Shown: one piece after another, positions 54,051 through 62,903 of the stretch
Numbering within the stretch: the first letter of the stretch is position 1
How the letters are laid out: each line of letters starts with the position of its first letter
Program-made: the position numbers and the translations under genes
The notes under the pieces: generated by a model
Told to the model about the DNA's origin: nothing
The model's database searches: none
Seen by the model: the letters and a program-made list of their open reading frames with translations, nothing else
Source: Serratia sp. AKBS12
GTDB lineage: Bacteria; Pseudomonadota; Gammaproteobacteria; Enterobacterales; Enterobacteriaceae
DNA: 64,000 nucleotides
Direction: 5' to 3'
Assembly (NCBI RefSeq): GCF_024793895.1
Contig: NZ_JANUSB010000015.1
Coordinates: 1,302,001 to 1,366,000, forward strand

Positions 54051-55433
54051 TCAAACCGGTCGGACGCCAGCGGACAGCAGGGCGTTCTCGAACTTGTCCA
54101 GGAAAATGTTCAGTTCATCGTTAGTGATCAACAACGAAGGCAGCAGGCGCAGTACGCAACCGTTGCGACCGCCACGCTCCAGGATCAACCCGGCTTCGAA
54201 GCATTTTTTCTGCAACAGGGCGGACAGCTCGCCATCGGCAGGGTAGCAACCCATATGATCCTGCGGTTGATCCGGCTTGACGATCTCGATACCGATCATC
54301 AGGCCCAGACCGCGCACGTGGCCAATCACCGGATAACGTTTTTGCAGCTCGGCCAGTTGGCCTTTCAGCCATTCGCCTTGCTCGGCCACTTTGGCCGCCA
54401 CCTGATTTTCCTTCAGGAATTTCAGGGTAGTCAGGCCGGTCGCCATCGCCAGCTGGTTGCCACGGAAGGTACCGGTGTGATGGCCAGGTTCCCAGGCATC
54501 GAACTGTTTCTTGATACCCAGCACTGCCAACGGCAGACCGCCGCCAACCGCCTTAGACATGACGATGATGTCTGGCTCAATGCCGGCATGTTCAAAGGCA
54601 AACAGCTTGCCGGTACGGGCGAAACCAGCCTGAACCTCATCGATAATCAGCAGAATGCCGTGCTCCTGCGTCACCTTGCGAATGCGTTGCAGCCATTCAA
54701 CCGGCGCCGGGTTAACGCCGCCTTCGCCTTGCACCGCTTCCAGGATCACCGCAGCCGGCTTGCGCACGCCGCTTTCAACGTCGTTGATCAGGTTTTCAAA
54801 GTAGTAGGTCAGCGCCTTCACCCCGGCGTCACCGCCGATACCCAACGGGCAGCGGTACTGGTGTGGGTAAGGCATAAACTGGACTTCCGGCATCATGCCA
54901 TTGATTGCCGCCTTCGGCGACAGGTTACCCGTTACCGCCAGCGCGCCATGGGTCATGCCGTGATAGCCGCCGGAGAAGCTGATCACGCCGCTACGGCCGG
55001 TATGTTTCTTGGCAAGTTTCAGTGCGGCTTCAACGGCGTCAGCGCCAGAAGGACCGCAAAATTGCAGGCAATACTCTTCGCCAGCGCCTGGCAATAAAGA
55101 CAACAGATAATCTGAGAACTGGTCTTTCAACGGCGTAGTCAGATCGAGGGTATGTAACGGCAAGCCGCTAGTAATGACATTTTGGATGCTTTGCAGAACA
55201 TCAGGGTGGTTATGACCCAGCGCCAGCGTACCGGCGCCTGCCAGACAATCAAGATATTGGTTGTTTTCAACATCAGTAATCCAGACGCCTTGTGCTTTGG
55301 CAATCGCCAACGGCAGCTTACGTGGATAACTCCTAACGTTCGACTCAAATTCAGCTTGTCGCGCCAAATAGGTTTCGTTGTTTCCGTTTAATGTATTCGC
55401 ACCTAAAGTATCAATACGGACTTTATCCGTCAT
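54051..55433 (-). CDS. dat: L-2,4-diaminobutyrate:2-oxoglutarate 4-aminotransferase
   Basis: Class III aminotransferase, 460 residues, that makes 2,4-diaminobutyrate from aspartate 4-semialdehyde with glutamate as donor. Landmarks: [40 protein letters not shown] and the PLP lysine in [17 protein letters not shown] 55433 (or 55436, one codon earlier) lies right behind AGGAG; the frame's longer start at 55505 is not supported. First gene of dat-ddc, giving 1,3-diaminopropane, an abundant polyamine in some enterics. Confidence 0.93.
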   Translation of the reverse strand: MTDKVRIDTLGANTLNGNNETYLARQAEFESNVRSYPRKLPLAIAKAQGVWITDVENNQYLDCLAGAGTLALGHNHPDVLQSIQNVITSGLPLHTLDLTTPLKDQFSDYLLSLLPGAGEEYCLQFCGPSGADAVEAALKLAKKHTGRSGVISFSGGYHGMTHGALAVTGNLSPKAAINGMMPEVQFMPYPHQYRCPLGIGGDAGVKALTYYFENLINDVESGVRKPAAVILEAVQGEGGVNPAPVEWLQRIRKVTQEHGILLIIDEVQAGFARTGKLFAFEHAGIEPDIIVMSKAVGGGLPLAVLGIKKQFDAWEPGHHTGTFRGNQLAMATGLTTLKFLKENQVAAKVAEQGEWLKGQLAELQKRYPVIGHVRGLGLMIGIEIVKPDQPQDHMGCYPADGELSALLQKKCFEAGLILERGGRNGCVLRLLPSLLITNDELNIFLDKFENALLSAGVRPV

Positions 55434-55960
55434 CATATCTCTCCTACAACCGGGGTTATCAGCACGCCGCAGTTGAATAAACAGGTTAAAAAGTAAATGG
55501 GCCATGTAAAAGCGCGGCCAATATATGGCTTTTTAAGGTTGTACTCAATAATTAATTGTATTTAGATTTGTTAATTGTTTTCCCCATGTTAATCAACGGG
55601 TTATTTGGTTTGAAAATTCCCCTTTTCGCGGAGGTTTTAACCGCTGGCAACCAGCCTGAAGGGGGTGACGGCGTCACTATGAAACATAAATGTAATAAAT
55701 GGCATTTGCCGGCGCATAATGATGATGCCGCTACAATAAATCTGCCGGGTAACGCCAGGCCAACGTCTACAGATTTCACGTAGCGCGATCGCAATTATCC
55801 GCTCCTGGGGTTCGCCGGCTCGGTAGCGAGATTATCCACGGCATAAAATGTTGTTCCATACTGAAAAACCGTTGCACGATTTCACCGCGAGCCGGCATTA
55901 CGCAGCAATCGCTCCCCGTACTTCGCTAGAGTAAAAACTACGCTGAAAAAAGGGGACACC
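55434..55960. other. 527-base divergent intergenic region, dat / gabD-like gene
   Basis: AT-rich on the dat side, with repeated TTAATTG-like words at 55545-55580; mixed composition near the gabD-like start, which has AAAAAGGGGA before its ATG. Two opposing frames of 75-80 codons around 55552-55794 have no support. No RNA gene or clear operator was recognised. Confidence 0.4.
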
Positions 55961-57421
55961 ATGCTTGCTCAACGTTTGAACGATCGACAACTGCTGCGCC
56001 AACAGGCTTTCTTTGCCGGTGGCTGGTCCAGCGCCGACGGTGGGGAAACGCTGCCGGTAATCAATCCTGCCAACGGCAAGATATTGGCCACGGTGCCGGC
56101 GCTCGGCACCGCCGAGACCACCCGCGCCATTGCCTTTGCCGATGCCATCCGCCATGAGTGGGGGCAAACCAGTAACGCCCAGCGCGCTCAGCTGTTGGAG
56201 AACTGGCATCAACTGATCCTCGCCAACGCCGACGATCTGGCCACGCTGATGACTGCCGAGCAGGGAAAACCGCTGGCCGAGGCCAAGGGTGAAGTGCTGT
56301 ACGGCGCCGGCTTTGTAAAATGGTTTGCGGAAGAGGCACGCCGCATCTACGGCGAAACCATTCCCGCCCCCAGCGGCGATCGACGCATTTTGGTGCTCAA
56401 ACAGCCGGTGGGGGTGGCTGCGGCAATAACACCGTGGAATTTCCCCATTGCAATGATCACCCGTAAAGTGGCGCCGGCGCTAGCGGCCGGTTGCCCAATC
56501 TTGGTGAAACCATCGGAACTGACGCCGCTCTGCGCGCTGGCACTGATGGAACTGGCTACTCGCGCCGGCTTCCCGCCAGGGGTATTGCAAATCCTCACCG
56601 GTCTGCCGCAGGAGATTGGCGCGACCCTGACCGCCAGCCGCACGGTGCGTAAAATCTCCTTTACCGGTTCCACCCGCGTGGGGCAATTGCTCATGCAGCA
56701 AAGTGCCGACAGCATCAAACGTCTCAGTCTGGAATTGGGCGGTAATGCACCACTGATTGTCTTTGACGATGCCGATCTGGAGATCGCCATTGCCGGCGTG
56801 ATGACCAGTAAATTCCGCAATGCCGGGCAAACCTGCGTGTGTGCCAACCGCATTCTGGTTCAGCGCGGCATCTATCCGCGTTTTGTCGAACGACTGCTGG
56901 CAGAAGTGGCGAAACTGTCCGTTGGCGATGGTTTTAGTGCTGATAGCACCATTGGCCCGCTGATCAACGCGGCAGCGGTGACCAAGGTCAATGGACATAT
57001 CGATGATGCGCTCAGCCACGGTGCAACGCTATTGGCCGGCGGTATCATGCAGGGAGAAGGCTGCTTTGTAACGCCCACGGTGTTGGGTGAGGTTACCGCC
57101 GCAATGCGTATTGCTCATGAGGAGACGTTCGGACCGGTAGTGCCACTGTTCGTGTTTGACAGCGAACAACAGGCGATCGCCATGGCCAACGATACTCCTT
57201 ATGGGCTGGGAGCCTATTTCTTTACCGAAGACGTACGCCGCGCGTGGCGGGTCGGCGAAGCGTTGGAGTTTGGCATGGTTGGGTACAACACCGGCGCCAT
57301 CTCGTTGGAAGTCGCGCCATTTGGCGGCATAAAAATGTCCGGCGTCGGGCGAGAGGGCTCCCATTACGGCATTGATGAATACCTTGAAATTAAAGCATTC
57401 CATTTTGGCAGTCTGCGCTGA
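55961..57421 (+). CDS. NAD(P)-dependent succinate-semialdehyde dehydrogenase, GabD-like
   Basis: 486-residue aldehyde dehydrogenase of the GabD branch: EQGKPLAEAKGEVLYGAGFV, KQPVGVAAAITPWNFPIAMI, LELGGNAPLIVFDDADL and FRNAGQTCVCANR with the catalytic Cys near residue 290, paired with a second Cys two residues on as in redox-switchable GabD enzymes. It would turn succinate semialdehyde to succinate. It stands alone between dat and the amine-catabolism operon and might serve either that operon or the N-heterocycle cluster 15 kb away, whose predicted end product is the same semialdehyde. Confidence 0.88.
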   Translation: MLAQRLNDRQLLRQQAFFAGGWSSADGGETLPVINPANGKILATVPALGTAETTRAIAFADAIRHEWGQTSNAQRAQLLENWHQLILANADDLATLMTAEQGKPLAEAKGEVLYGAGFVKWFAEEARRIYGETIPAPSGDRRILVLKQPVGVAAAITPWNFPIAMITRKVAPALAAGCPILVKPSELTPLCALALMELATRAGFPPGVLQILTGLPQEIGATLTASRTVRKISFTGSTRVGQLLMQQSADSIKRLSLELGGNAPLIVFDDADLEIAIAGVMTSKFRNAGQTCVCANRILVQRGIYPRFVERLLAEVAKLSVGDGFSADSTIGPLINAAAVTKVNGHIDDALSHGATLLAGGIMQGEGCFVTPTVLGEVTAAMRIAHEETFGPVVPLFVFDSEQQAIAMANDTPYGLGAYFFTEDVRRAWRVGEALEFGMVGYNTGAISLEVAPFGGIKMSGVGREGSHYGIDEYLEIKAFHFGSLR

Positions 57422-57446
57422 AATTAATCGCAGCCAGTCATTTAAC

Positions 57447-57476
57447 ACGCCCGTGCGGATTAATTCTCACGGGCGT
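57447..57476 (+). terminator. stem-loop after the gabD-like gene
   Basis: ACGCCCGTG/CACGGGCGT, a perfect 9-bp stem with a 12-base loop, 25 bases past the stop. Only a short U-stretch follows, so termination strength is uncertain. Confidence 0.5.
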
Positions 57477-57576
57477 TCCGCTATTTTACGCCGCGCCGGT
57501 CAACGCTCGATCTGACTTATTTGGTGCAGCATTATAACAACTCTGCCCTGCAATGGTGCGCTTATATTGTGATGTA

Positions 57577-57589
57577 AATCATCTATTTA
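57577..57589. promoter_or_regulatory. IHF-like binding site
   Basis: AATCATCTATTTA matches the IHF consensus WATCAANNNNTTR at all but one fixed position. It stands about 90 bases upstream of the sigma-54 -24 element, the usual place for IHF bending between activator and promoter. Confidence 0.45.
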
Positions 57590-57679
57590 CCATTGCGGTT
57601 TATCGGTGAAATTTCGCCCTGGATTACGGCATAAAATTTTTTTCAGCCCCTTTTTACGCATTTTTATTTTTCCACTGGC

Positions 57680-57695
57680 TGGCATACTTTCTGCA
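57680..57695 (+). promoter_or_regulatory. sigma-54 (-24/-12) promoter of the amine-catabolism operon
   Basis: TGGCATACTTTCTGCA has the -24 GG at 57681-57682 and the -12 GC at 57693-57694 with exact 10-base spacing and consensus flanks. Start of RNA would be near 57706, 84 bases before the first gene. The activator is not identified; none is adjacent inside the window. Confidence 0.72.
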
Positions 57696-57789
57696 TTAAG
57701 TGAATAAGCGCGTGAAAATGCCAGTGCGGATATTTACCCCTGTGTCGTACAAGATTATTCCACCAGCCGATAAATTTAAGGATTCAACG

Positions 57790-59259
57790 ATGTTAAGTTT
57801 CGATCCCGATAACATTGATCTTCCTGTTGGCCACTTTATCAACGGCCGGCAACTGAGCGGCAAAGGAACCGATCTGGCGGTAAAGCGGCCTTCCGACGGA
57901 CGCCTGGCCAGCGAACTGACACAGGCAGATGCCGCACTGGTTGATGACGCGGTCTGCAACGCCGATCGGGCAGTCAAAGAGAGCGGCTGGTCACATTGCC
58001 CACCGCGTCAGCGTGCGGCGGTACTGATGCGCTGGGCCGAGTTGATCCAGCACGACAAACGGTTGGCGCAGTTGGAAGCGTTGGCTTCGACCCGACCGAT
58101 CCACGACGTAGTCAACCACGAAATCCCGTTTACCGCCGACGCCATCCGCTTTTATGCCGAGTGCGCGGACAAATACAGCGGTGACGTTTTCCCCACGCAA
58201 GATGCCAGTCTTGGCATGCTGGTTCCCGAGCCCTATGGCGTGATAGGCGCCATTACGCCATGGAACTTTCCACTGTCGATGGCCTCATGGAAATGCGGCC
58301 CGGCGCTGGCCGCCGGCAATGCGGTGGTGCTAAAACCGTCAGAACTGACGCCTTATTCCACCGTTCGTCTGGCAGAGCTGGCGGTGCAGGCAGGGCTGCC
58401 GGCAGGGGTATTGAATATTGTTCAAGGCAGCGGTGCGCTGACCGGAAGCGCCTTGGTGGCACATCCGCTGGTGCGCAAAGTGTCGTTTACCGGATCGACA
58501 CAAACCGGCGCACGCATCATGAGCGACGCGGCGTTTAACGGCATGAAACCGGTAACGCTGGAGCTGGGCGGTAAAAGTCCGCAATTGGTGTTTGACGATG
58601 CCGGAGAGGTAAACGAGGTCGCCAAACGCATAGTGCGCGGATTTACCGCCAATGGCGGTCAGGCCTGTGTCGCCGGCACCCGGCTGATTGTGCAGCGCGG
58701 CATCGCCGACGCGCTGATTGCCCGTCTGGTGGCGCTGTGTCAGGGGTTTCGCCCGGGCGTGACCTGGGACCAAAACAGTCGCTATGCGCCGATGATCGAC
58801 GGCCGCCAGGCCGATAAGGTACAGCAGATCGTCGATGCCGCGCGTCAGCAAGGAGGGGAGATCCTGGTCGGCGGTCATCGCTTTGATGCGACCGGCGACG
58901 GTTATTTCTGGCAACCGACGCTGATCGCCAACCTCACGGCCGACAGCCCGGCGCTACAGGAAGAGATTTTCGGACCGGTGCTGACCGTACAGATTTTTGA
59001 TGACGAAACCGAAGGGCTGGCGCTGGCCGCCCATCCTACCTACGGCCTGTGTGCCGGCGTACACACCCTGAGTCTCGAGCGCGCGCTACGCGCCATGCGC
59101 GGCATCGCGGCGGGCACGGTGTGGATCAATCGCTACGGCCGTTCAGGCGATTTTATCATTCCTACCGGCGGCTTCCACGGCTCCGGTATCGGCAAGGATC
59201 TGGGACGGCAGGCGTTCGAGGCCTGTCGACGTTACAAAAGCGTCCTGATCGATTTTTAA
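57790..59259 (+). CDS. aldehyde dehydrogenase, PuuC/amine-catabolism type
   Basis: 489-residue NAD(P)-dependent aldehyde dehydrogenase: PYGVIGAITPWNFPLSMASW, LELGGKSPQLVFDD, and GGQACVAGTR with the catalytic Cys near residue 291. ATG at 57790 has AAGGA upstream; the GTG start at 57700 would overlap the sigma-54 transcript start and is rejected. First gene of an operon with a HAD-II hydrolase, a PuuB-like oxidase and a peptide-type ABC importer, so it probably oxidises the aldehyde released from an amine. Confidence 0.87.
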   Translation: MLSFDPDNIDLPVGHFINGRQLSGKGTDLAVKRPSDGRLASELTQADAALVDDAVCNADRAVKESGWSHCPPRQRAAVLMRWAELIQHDKRLAQLEALASTRPIHDVVNHEIPFTADAIRFYAECADKYSGDVFPTQDASLGMLVPEPYGVIGAITPWNFPLSMASWKCGPALAAGNAVVLKPSELTPYSTVRLAELAVQAGLPAGVLNIVQGSGALTGSALVAHPLVRKVSFTGSTQTGARIMSDAAFNGMKPVTLELGGKSPQLVFDDAGEVNEVAKRIVRGFTANGGQACVAGTRLIVQRGIADALIARLVALCQGFRPGVTWDQNSRYAPMIDGRQADKVQQIVDAARQQGGEILVGGHRFDATGDGYFWQPTLIANLTADSPALQEEIFGPVLTVQIFDDETEGLALAAHPTYGLCAGVHTLSLERALRAMRGIAAGTVWINRYGRSGDFIIPTGGFHGSGIGKDLGRQAFEACRRYKSVLIDF

Positions 59260-59280
59260 CTCATCCCAAGAGGAAACGTC

Positions 59281-59949
59281 ATGGCTGTGTTTAAACCGAA
59301 ATTTATCACTTTTGACTGTTACGGCACCCTGATCAACTTCGATATGGCCGGTGCTGCGGCCAGCGTTTTTGCCGATCGCATCAGCGTGGACAACATGCAG
59401 GCATTTACTACCGACTTTGCCCGCTACCGTCTGGATGAAGTGCTGGGCGCCTTCAAGCTTTACCCGCAGGTAGTGAGCAATGCATTGCAGCGCACCTGTA
59501 ACAAATGGCGCGTGACCTGTACCGCTGAAGATAGCGCGGCCATCATGACCGCCTGCACCGGTTGGGGGCCACATCCGGACGTGCCGGCAGGACTGGCCAG
59601 AGTGGCGAGCGAGTTCCCGTTGGTTCTGCTGACCAATTCCACCGACCAGTTGATCGCCCACCATGTGCCACGGCTCGGCGCGCCAATCCATATGACCATC
59701 ACCGCCGAAGAGGTCGGTGCCTATAAACCGCAGATGAAGGGTTTCGAATACATGCTGGACAAACTCGGCTGTGGCCCGGACGAAATCCTGCACGTCTCAT
59801 CCAGCCTGCGCTACGACCTGATGACCGCGCACGATCTGGGCATCGCCCACAAGGTATTCGTCAACCGTGGCCACGAACCGGGCACGCCGTACTACGGCTA
59901 TAGCGAAATCCGCGACATTGGCGGCCTTCCGGCCGTGGTGGGTCTGTAA
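59281..59949 (+). CDS. haloacid dehalogenase type II / HAD-superfamily hydrolase
   Basis: 222-residue HAD protein. Motif I is ITFDCYGTLINFD with the nucleophilic Asp, motif II LLTNSTD, motif III Lys in GAYKPQMKGFEY, and motif IV HVSSSLRYDLMTAHDLG, in which the usual SD of L-2-haloacid dehalogenases reads SS. The fold is that of type II dehalogenases, but a phosphatase or other role in amine catabolism is equally possible. It lies 21 bases after the aldehyde dehydrogenase, with AGAGGAAA before the ATG. Confidence 0.83.
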   Translation: MAVFKPKFITFDCYGTLINFDMAGAAASVFADRISVDNMQAFTTDFARYRLDEVLGAFKLYPQVVSNALQRTCNKWRVTCTAEDSAAIMTACTGWGPHPDVPAGLARVASEFPLVLLTNSTDQLIAHHVPRLGAPIHMTITAEEVGAYKPQMKGFEYMLDKLGCGPDEILHVSSSLRYDLMTAHDLGIAHKVFVNRGHEPGTPYYGYSEIRDIGGLPAVVGL

Positions 59950-59968
59950 CCCGCACAGGAGCAGGGTG

Positions 59969-61246
59969 ATGAAACTGGAATCTTTCTGGCAGGCAACGGC
60001 ACCGGCGTTTACCGGTGCGGCGCAAGGTGAACTGCCTGCTACCGCCGATGTGGTAGTGATCGGCGGTGGGTTTACCGGCATCTCCGCGGCGCTGAGTCTG
60101 GCCCGCAGCGGACTGAAGGTAGTGGTGCTGGAAGCTGCCAAGGTGATGAGTCAGGCTTCGGCGCGTAACGGCGGGCACTGCAATACCGGCGTAGCGCAGG
60201 ATTTTGCCTCGCTGGTCGCCAGCCGTGGTATCGAACAGGCCAGCCGCTACTATCGCTCGTTCGCCGACGCGGTGGACTATGTGGAACAACTGGTGCGGCA
60301 AGAAGAGATTGATTGTGACTTCCTGCGCACCGGCAAGATCAAGCTGGCCAGCAAGGCGTCTCACTTTCCGGCGCTAAAAGCGACATATCAGGCGCTGCGC
60401 AGTAGCGTCGATCGCGAGGTAGAGCTGGTGGGTGCCGATCGGATCCGCCACGAAGTTGACTCGACCGCCTTTTACGGTGGGCTGATCCAGCGGCGCGGTG
60501 GCCAGATGCACATGGGCAAGTTTGGCGTCGGTCTGGCGCAAGCGGCAGCCGGCAGTGGGGCGGTTATTTTCGAAGACACTCCCGTCACTCGCCTGACACG
60601 CCTGGCGGGCTATCGCCATCGGGTAGCGACGCCGCAGGGCGAGATTGTCGCCGAAAAGGTGCTGATGGCCACCGGCTGCTCCAATAGGGGGCCTTTCGGC
60701 TGGTTCCAGCGGCGCATCGTACCGGTAGGCAGTTTTATCATCGTTACCGCGCCGCTGCCGGCGGAACGCCTGGCGGCGCTGTTGCCCAACAACCGCACCT
60801 GCGTTACTTCGTTGAACGTTGGCAACTATTTCCGCACCACTACCGATCACCGTCTGGTGTTTGGCGGGAGGGCTCGCTTTGCCATCAGCAACCCGACCTC
60901 GGACGCCCGCAGCGGCAGCGTGTTGCAGGCGGGGATGAGCAAGTTGTTCCCGATTTTGGCTACGGCGAAGATTGACTACTGCTGGGGCGGGCTGGTGGAT
61001 ATGACCGCCGATCGCCTGCCGCACGCCGGCGAACAGGACGGGGTGTTTTACTCGCTGGGCTACAGCGGGCACGGCACGCAGATGTCGGTGTGGATGGGAC
61101 GGGTGATGGCCGATCTGCTGGCGGAAAAACCGGCCGACAATCCGTGGCTGCGTGACGGCTGGCCGGCGCTGCCCGGTTATTTTGGCAAACCGTGGTTTTT
61201 GCCCGTTGCGGGCTGGTATTACAAGGCTAAGGACCGGCTCTCCTGA
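59969..61246 (+). CDS. FAD-dependent amine oxidoreductase, PuuB (gamma-glutamylputrescine oxidase)-like
   Basis: 425-residue DAO-family flavoenzyme. The FAD-binding Rossmann motif VVIGGGFTGISAALSLARSG is near residue 25; ASARNGGHCNTGV and the C-terminal GYSGHGTQMSVWMGRVMADL are typical of PuuB/OrdL oxidases. It would oxidise a secondary or N-substituted amine to an aldehyde for the dehydrogenase encoded two genes upstream. ATG at 59969 follows CAGGAGCAGGG; the longer frame overlaps the HAD gene and is not homologous. Confidence 0.85.
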   Translation: MKLESFWQATAPAFTGAAQGELPATADVVVIGGGFTGISAALSLARSGLKVVVLEAAKVMSQASARNGGHCNTGVAQDFASLVASRGIEQASRYYRSFADAVDYVEQLVRQEEIDCDFLRTGKIKLASKASHFPALKATYQALRSSVDREVELVGADRIRHEVDSTAFYGGLIQRRGGQMHMGKFGVGLAQAAAGSGAVIFEDTPVTRLTRLAGYRHRVATPQGEIVAEKVLMATGCSNRGPFGWFQRRIVPVGSFIIVTAPLPAERLAALLPNNRTCVTSLNVGNYFRTTTDHRLVFGGRARFAISNPTSDARSGSVLQAGMSKLFPILATAKIDYCWGGLVDMTADRLPHAGEQDGVFYSLGYSGHGTQMSVWMGRVMADLLAEKPADNPWLRDGWPALPGYFGKPWFLPVAGWYYKAKDRLS

Positions 61247-61277
61247 CTATCTAACGTTCCATTTTGAGGGTGTACAG

Positions 61278-62882
61278 ATGAGTAAATTTCGTAAAGAATT
61301 TAGCCGCGTTCCCCCATCGTTAACCCAGGCGATCGCCGACGTGGCGATATCACGCCGCAGCATGATGAAACTGCTGTCGGCCGGCGCGCTGATGAGCACC
61401 GGTCTGGTGGGTTTCCCTCAGCTTGGGCTGGCGGCAGAAACGCCGATCAAAGGCGGCAGACTGCGCGCCGCCGTGGCCAACGCCTCGGCCACCGATACGC
61501 TGGATCCGGCCAAAGGCAATAACAGCGGCGACTACACGCGCCAGTTCATGTTTTACAACGGCCTGACCGAGCTGGATGGTAAACTGCTGCCGCAGCCGGC
61601 GCTGGCGGAATCGATCGACAGCAGCGACGGCATCACCTGGCACATCAAACTGCGTCCGGGGGTGGTTTTCCATGACGGCAAGTCATTGACCGCCCAGGAC
61701 GTGGTGTTCTCTCTCAGCCGCCATCAGGATCCGGCCGTCGCCTCAACCGCCATTTCACAGGCAAAGCAGTTCGCCAGCATCACCGCCGCCAGCCCGACGC
61801 AAGTCACGCTGGTGCTGACCCAACCCAACTTCGACATTCCCACCGTGCTGGCGACCAGTCCATTCCTGATCCTGCAGGACGGCACCAAAGACTTCAGTAA
61901 AGCCGTCGGCACCGGCCCGTACGTCTGCACGTCGTTTACTCCCGGCGTCAGCACCGTCGGCGTAAAGAACCCCAACTACTGGAAACCGGGTCTGCCGCAT
62001 CTGGATCAGGTCGAACTGATGGGGGTCACCGATCAGGCCGCCCGCGTCAATGCGTTGATGTCCGGCGATCTGCATATGGTGGCCACGCTGACCTCCAACG
62101 ACGTCAAGCGGCTACGCCAGTCCGGGCAGTTTGGCGTGCTGGAAAGCAAATCCGGCATGTACACCAACCTGATCCTGCGCACCGACATGAAGCCCGGCAG
62201 CAACGAGGATTTCGTGTTGGGCATGAAGTACCTGCAACCCCGCGAGATCATGGTGAAAACGGTGATGCAGGGCTTTGGCCAGGTGGCCAACGATACCCCG
62301 GTACCGCCGTGGCATCCGATGTTCAATCAGGATATTGCGCAGCGGCCGCTGGACGTGGAAAAGGCCGGATACCACTTCAAAAAGGCCGGCATGGCGGGCG
62401 CCAGCGTGGAAATCATCACGACCCAGAATATTGAAGGCTCGGTGGAAGGCGGCCAGTTGATCCAGCAGTTCGGTCGCGCGGCGGGGGTCAAATTCCAGGT
62501 GCGGCGCGTGCCGTATGACGGCTACTGGTCAACCCACTGGACCAAGGATCCCCTGGGTTACGGCTCGATCAATCCGCGGCCGACCCTCGATCTGCTGTTT
62601 TCGCAGTTCTATCTGTCAGACGCGCCCAACAACGAATCCGGCTGGAAAAATCCCCAGTTCGATCAACTGGTGGTCGCAGCTCGCGGTGAACGTGACCAGG
62701 GCAAGCGCAAACAGATGTACGGCGATATGCAGCAGCTGATCCATGATCACAGCGGCACCATCATCCCCGCCTTTATCAGCTCGCTGGACGGGCACAGCAA
62801 CAAGGTGAAGGGGGTAGAAGCCTGGCCATCCGGCATGATGATGGGCTACCGCTTTCATGAATTTGCCTGGTTGGCATCCTGA
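61278..62882 (+). CDS. ABC transporter substrate-binding protein (SBP_bac_5), Tat-type signal
   Basis: 534-residue family-5 binding protein. The N-terminus has a twin-arginine-like motif ISRRSMMKLLSAGAL about 28 residues in, then a hydrophobic stretch and LGLAAETP as the cleavage area, so Tat export is likely. Family blocks WHIKLRPGVVFHDGKSLTAQ and GTGPYVCTSFTPG are present. ATG at 61278 has GAGGGTG upstream. It serves the permeases that follow and probably delivers the amine or opine substrate of the operon. Confidence 0.87.
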   Translation: MSKFRKEFSRVPPSLTQAIADVAISRRSMMKLLSAGALMSTGLVGFPQLGLAAETPIKGGRLRAAVANASATDTLDPAKGNNSGDYTRQFMFYNGLTELDGKLLPQPALAESIDSSDGITWHIKLRPGVVFHDGKSLTAQDVVFSLSRHQDPAVASTAISQAKQFASITAASPTQVTLVLTQPNFDIPTVLATSPFLILQDGTKDFSKAVGTGPYVCTSFTPGVSTVGVKNPNYWKPGLPHLDQVELMGVTDQAARVNALMSGDLHMVATLTSNDVKRLRQSGQFGVLESKSGMYTNLILRTDMKPGSNEDFVLGMKYLQPREIMVKTVMQGFGQVANDTPVPPWHPMFNQDIAQRPLDVEKAGYHFKKAGMAGASVEIITTQNIEGSVEGGQLIQQFGRAAGVKFQVRRVPYDGYWSTHWTKDPLGYGSINPRPTLDLLFSQFYLSDAPNNESGWKNPQFDQLVVAARGERDQGKRKQMYGDMQQLIHDHSGTIIPAFISSLDGHSNKVKGVEAWPSGMMMGYRFHEFAWLAS

Positions 62883-62903
62883 TACCCGATAAGGAGAACG
62901 GCG

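Larger units (their letters stand above)
57422..57789. other. 368-base control region before the amine-catabolism operon
   Basis: Contains a GabD-side hairpin (57447-57476), an IHF-like site and a sigma-54 promoter, then a leader of about 85 bases to the ATG at 57790. No gene is seen. Confidence 0.6.

Noticed and set aside
53991-55097. 368-codon plus-strand frame opposite dat and ddc
   Set aside because: It is antisense to two well-supported PLP-enzyme genes, spans their junction, and is rich in Gln/His/Arg as expected of a shadow in GC-rich DNA.
55552-55794. opposing 75-80 codon frames between dat and the gabD-like gene
   Set aside because: Mutually overlapping, no ribosome site, no family; likely divergent promoter DNA.
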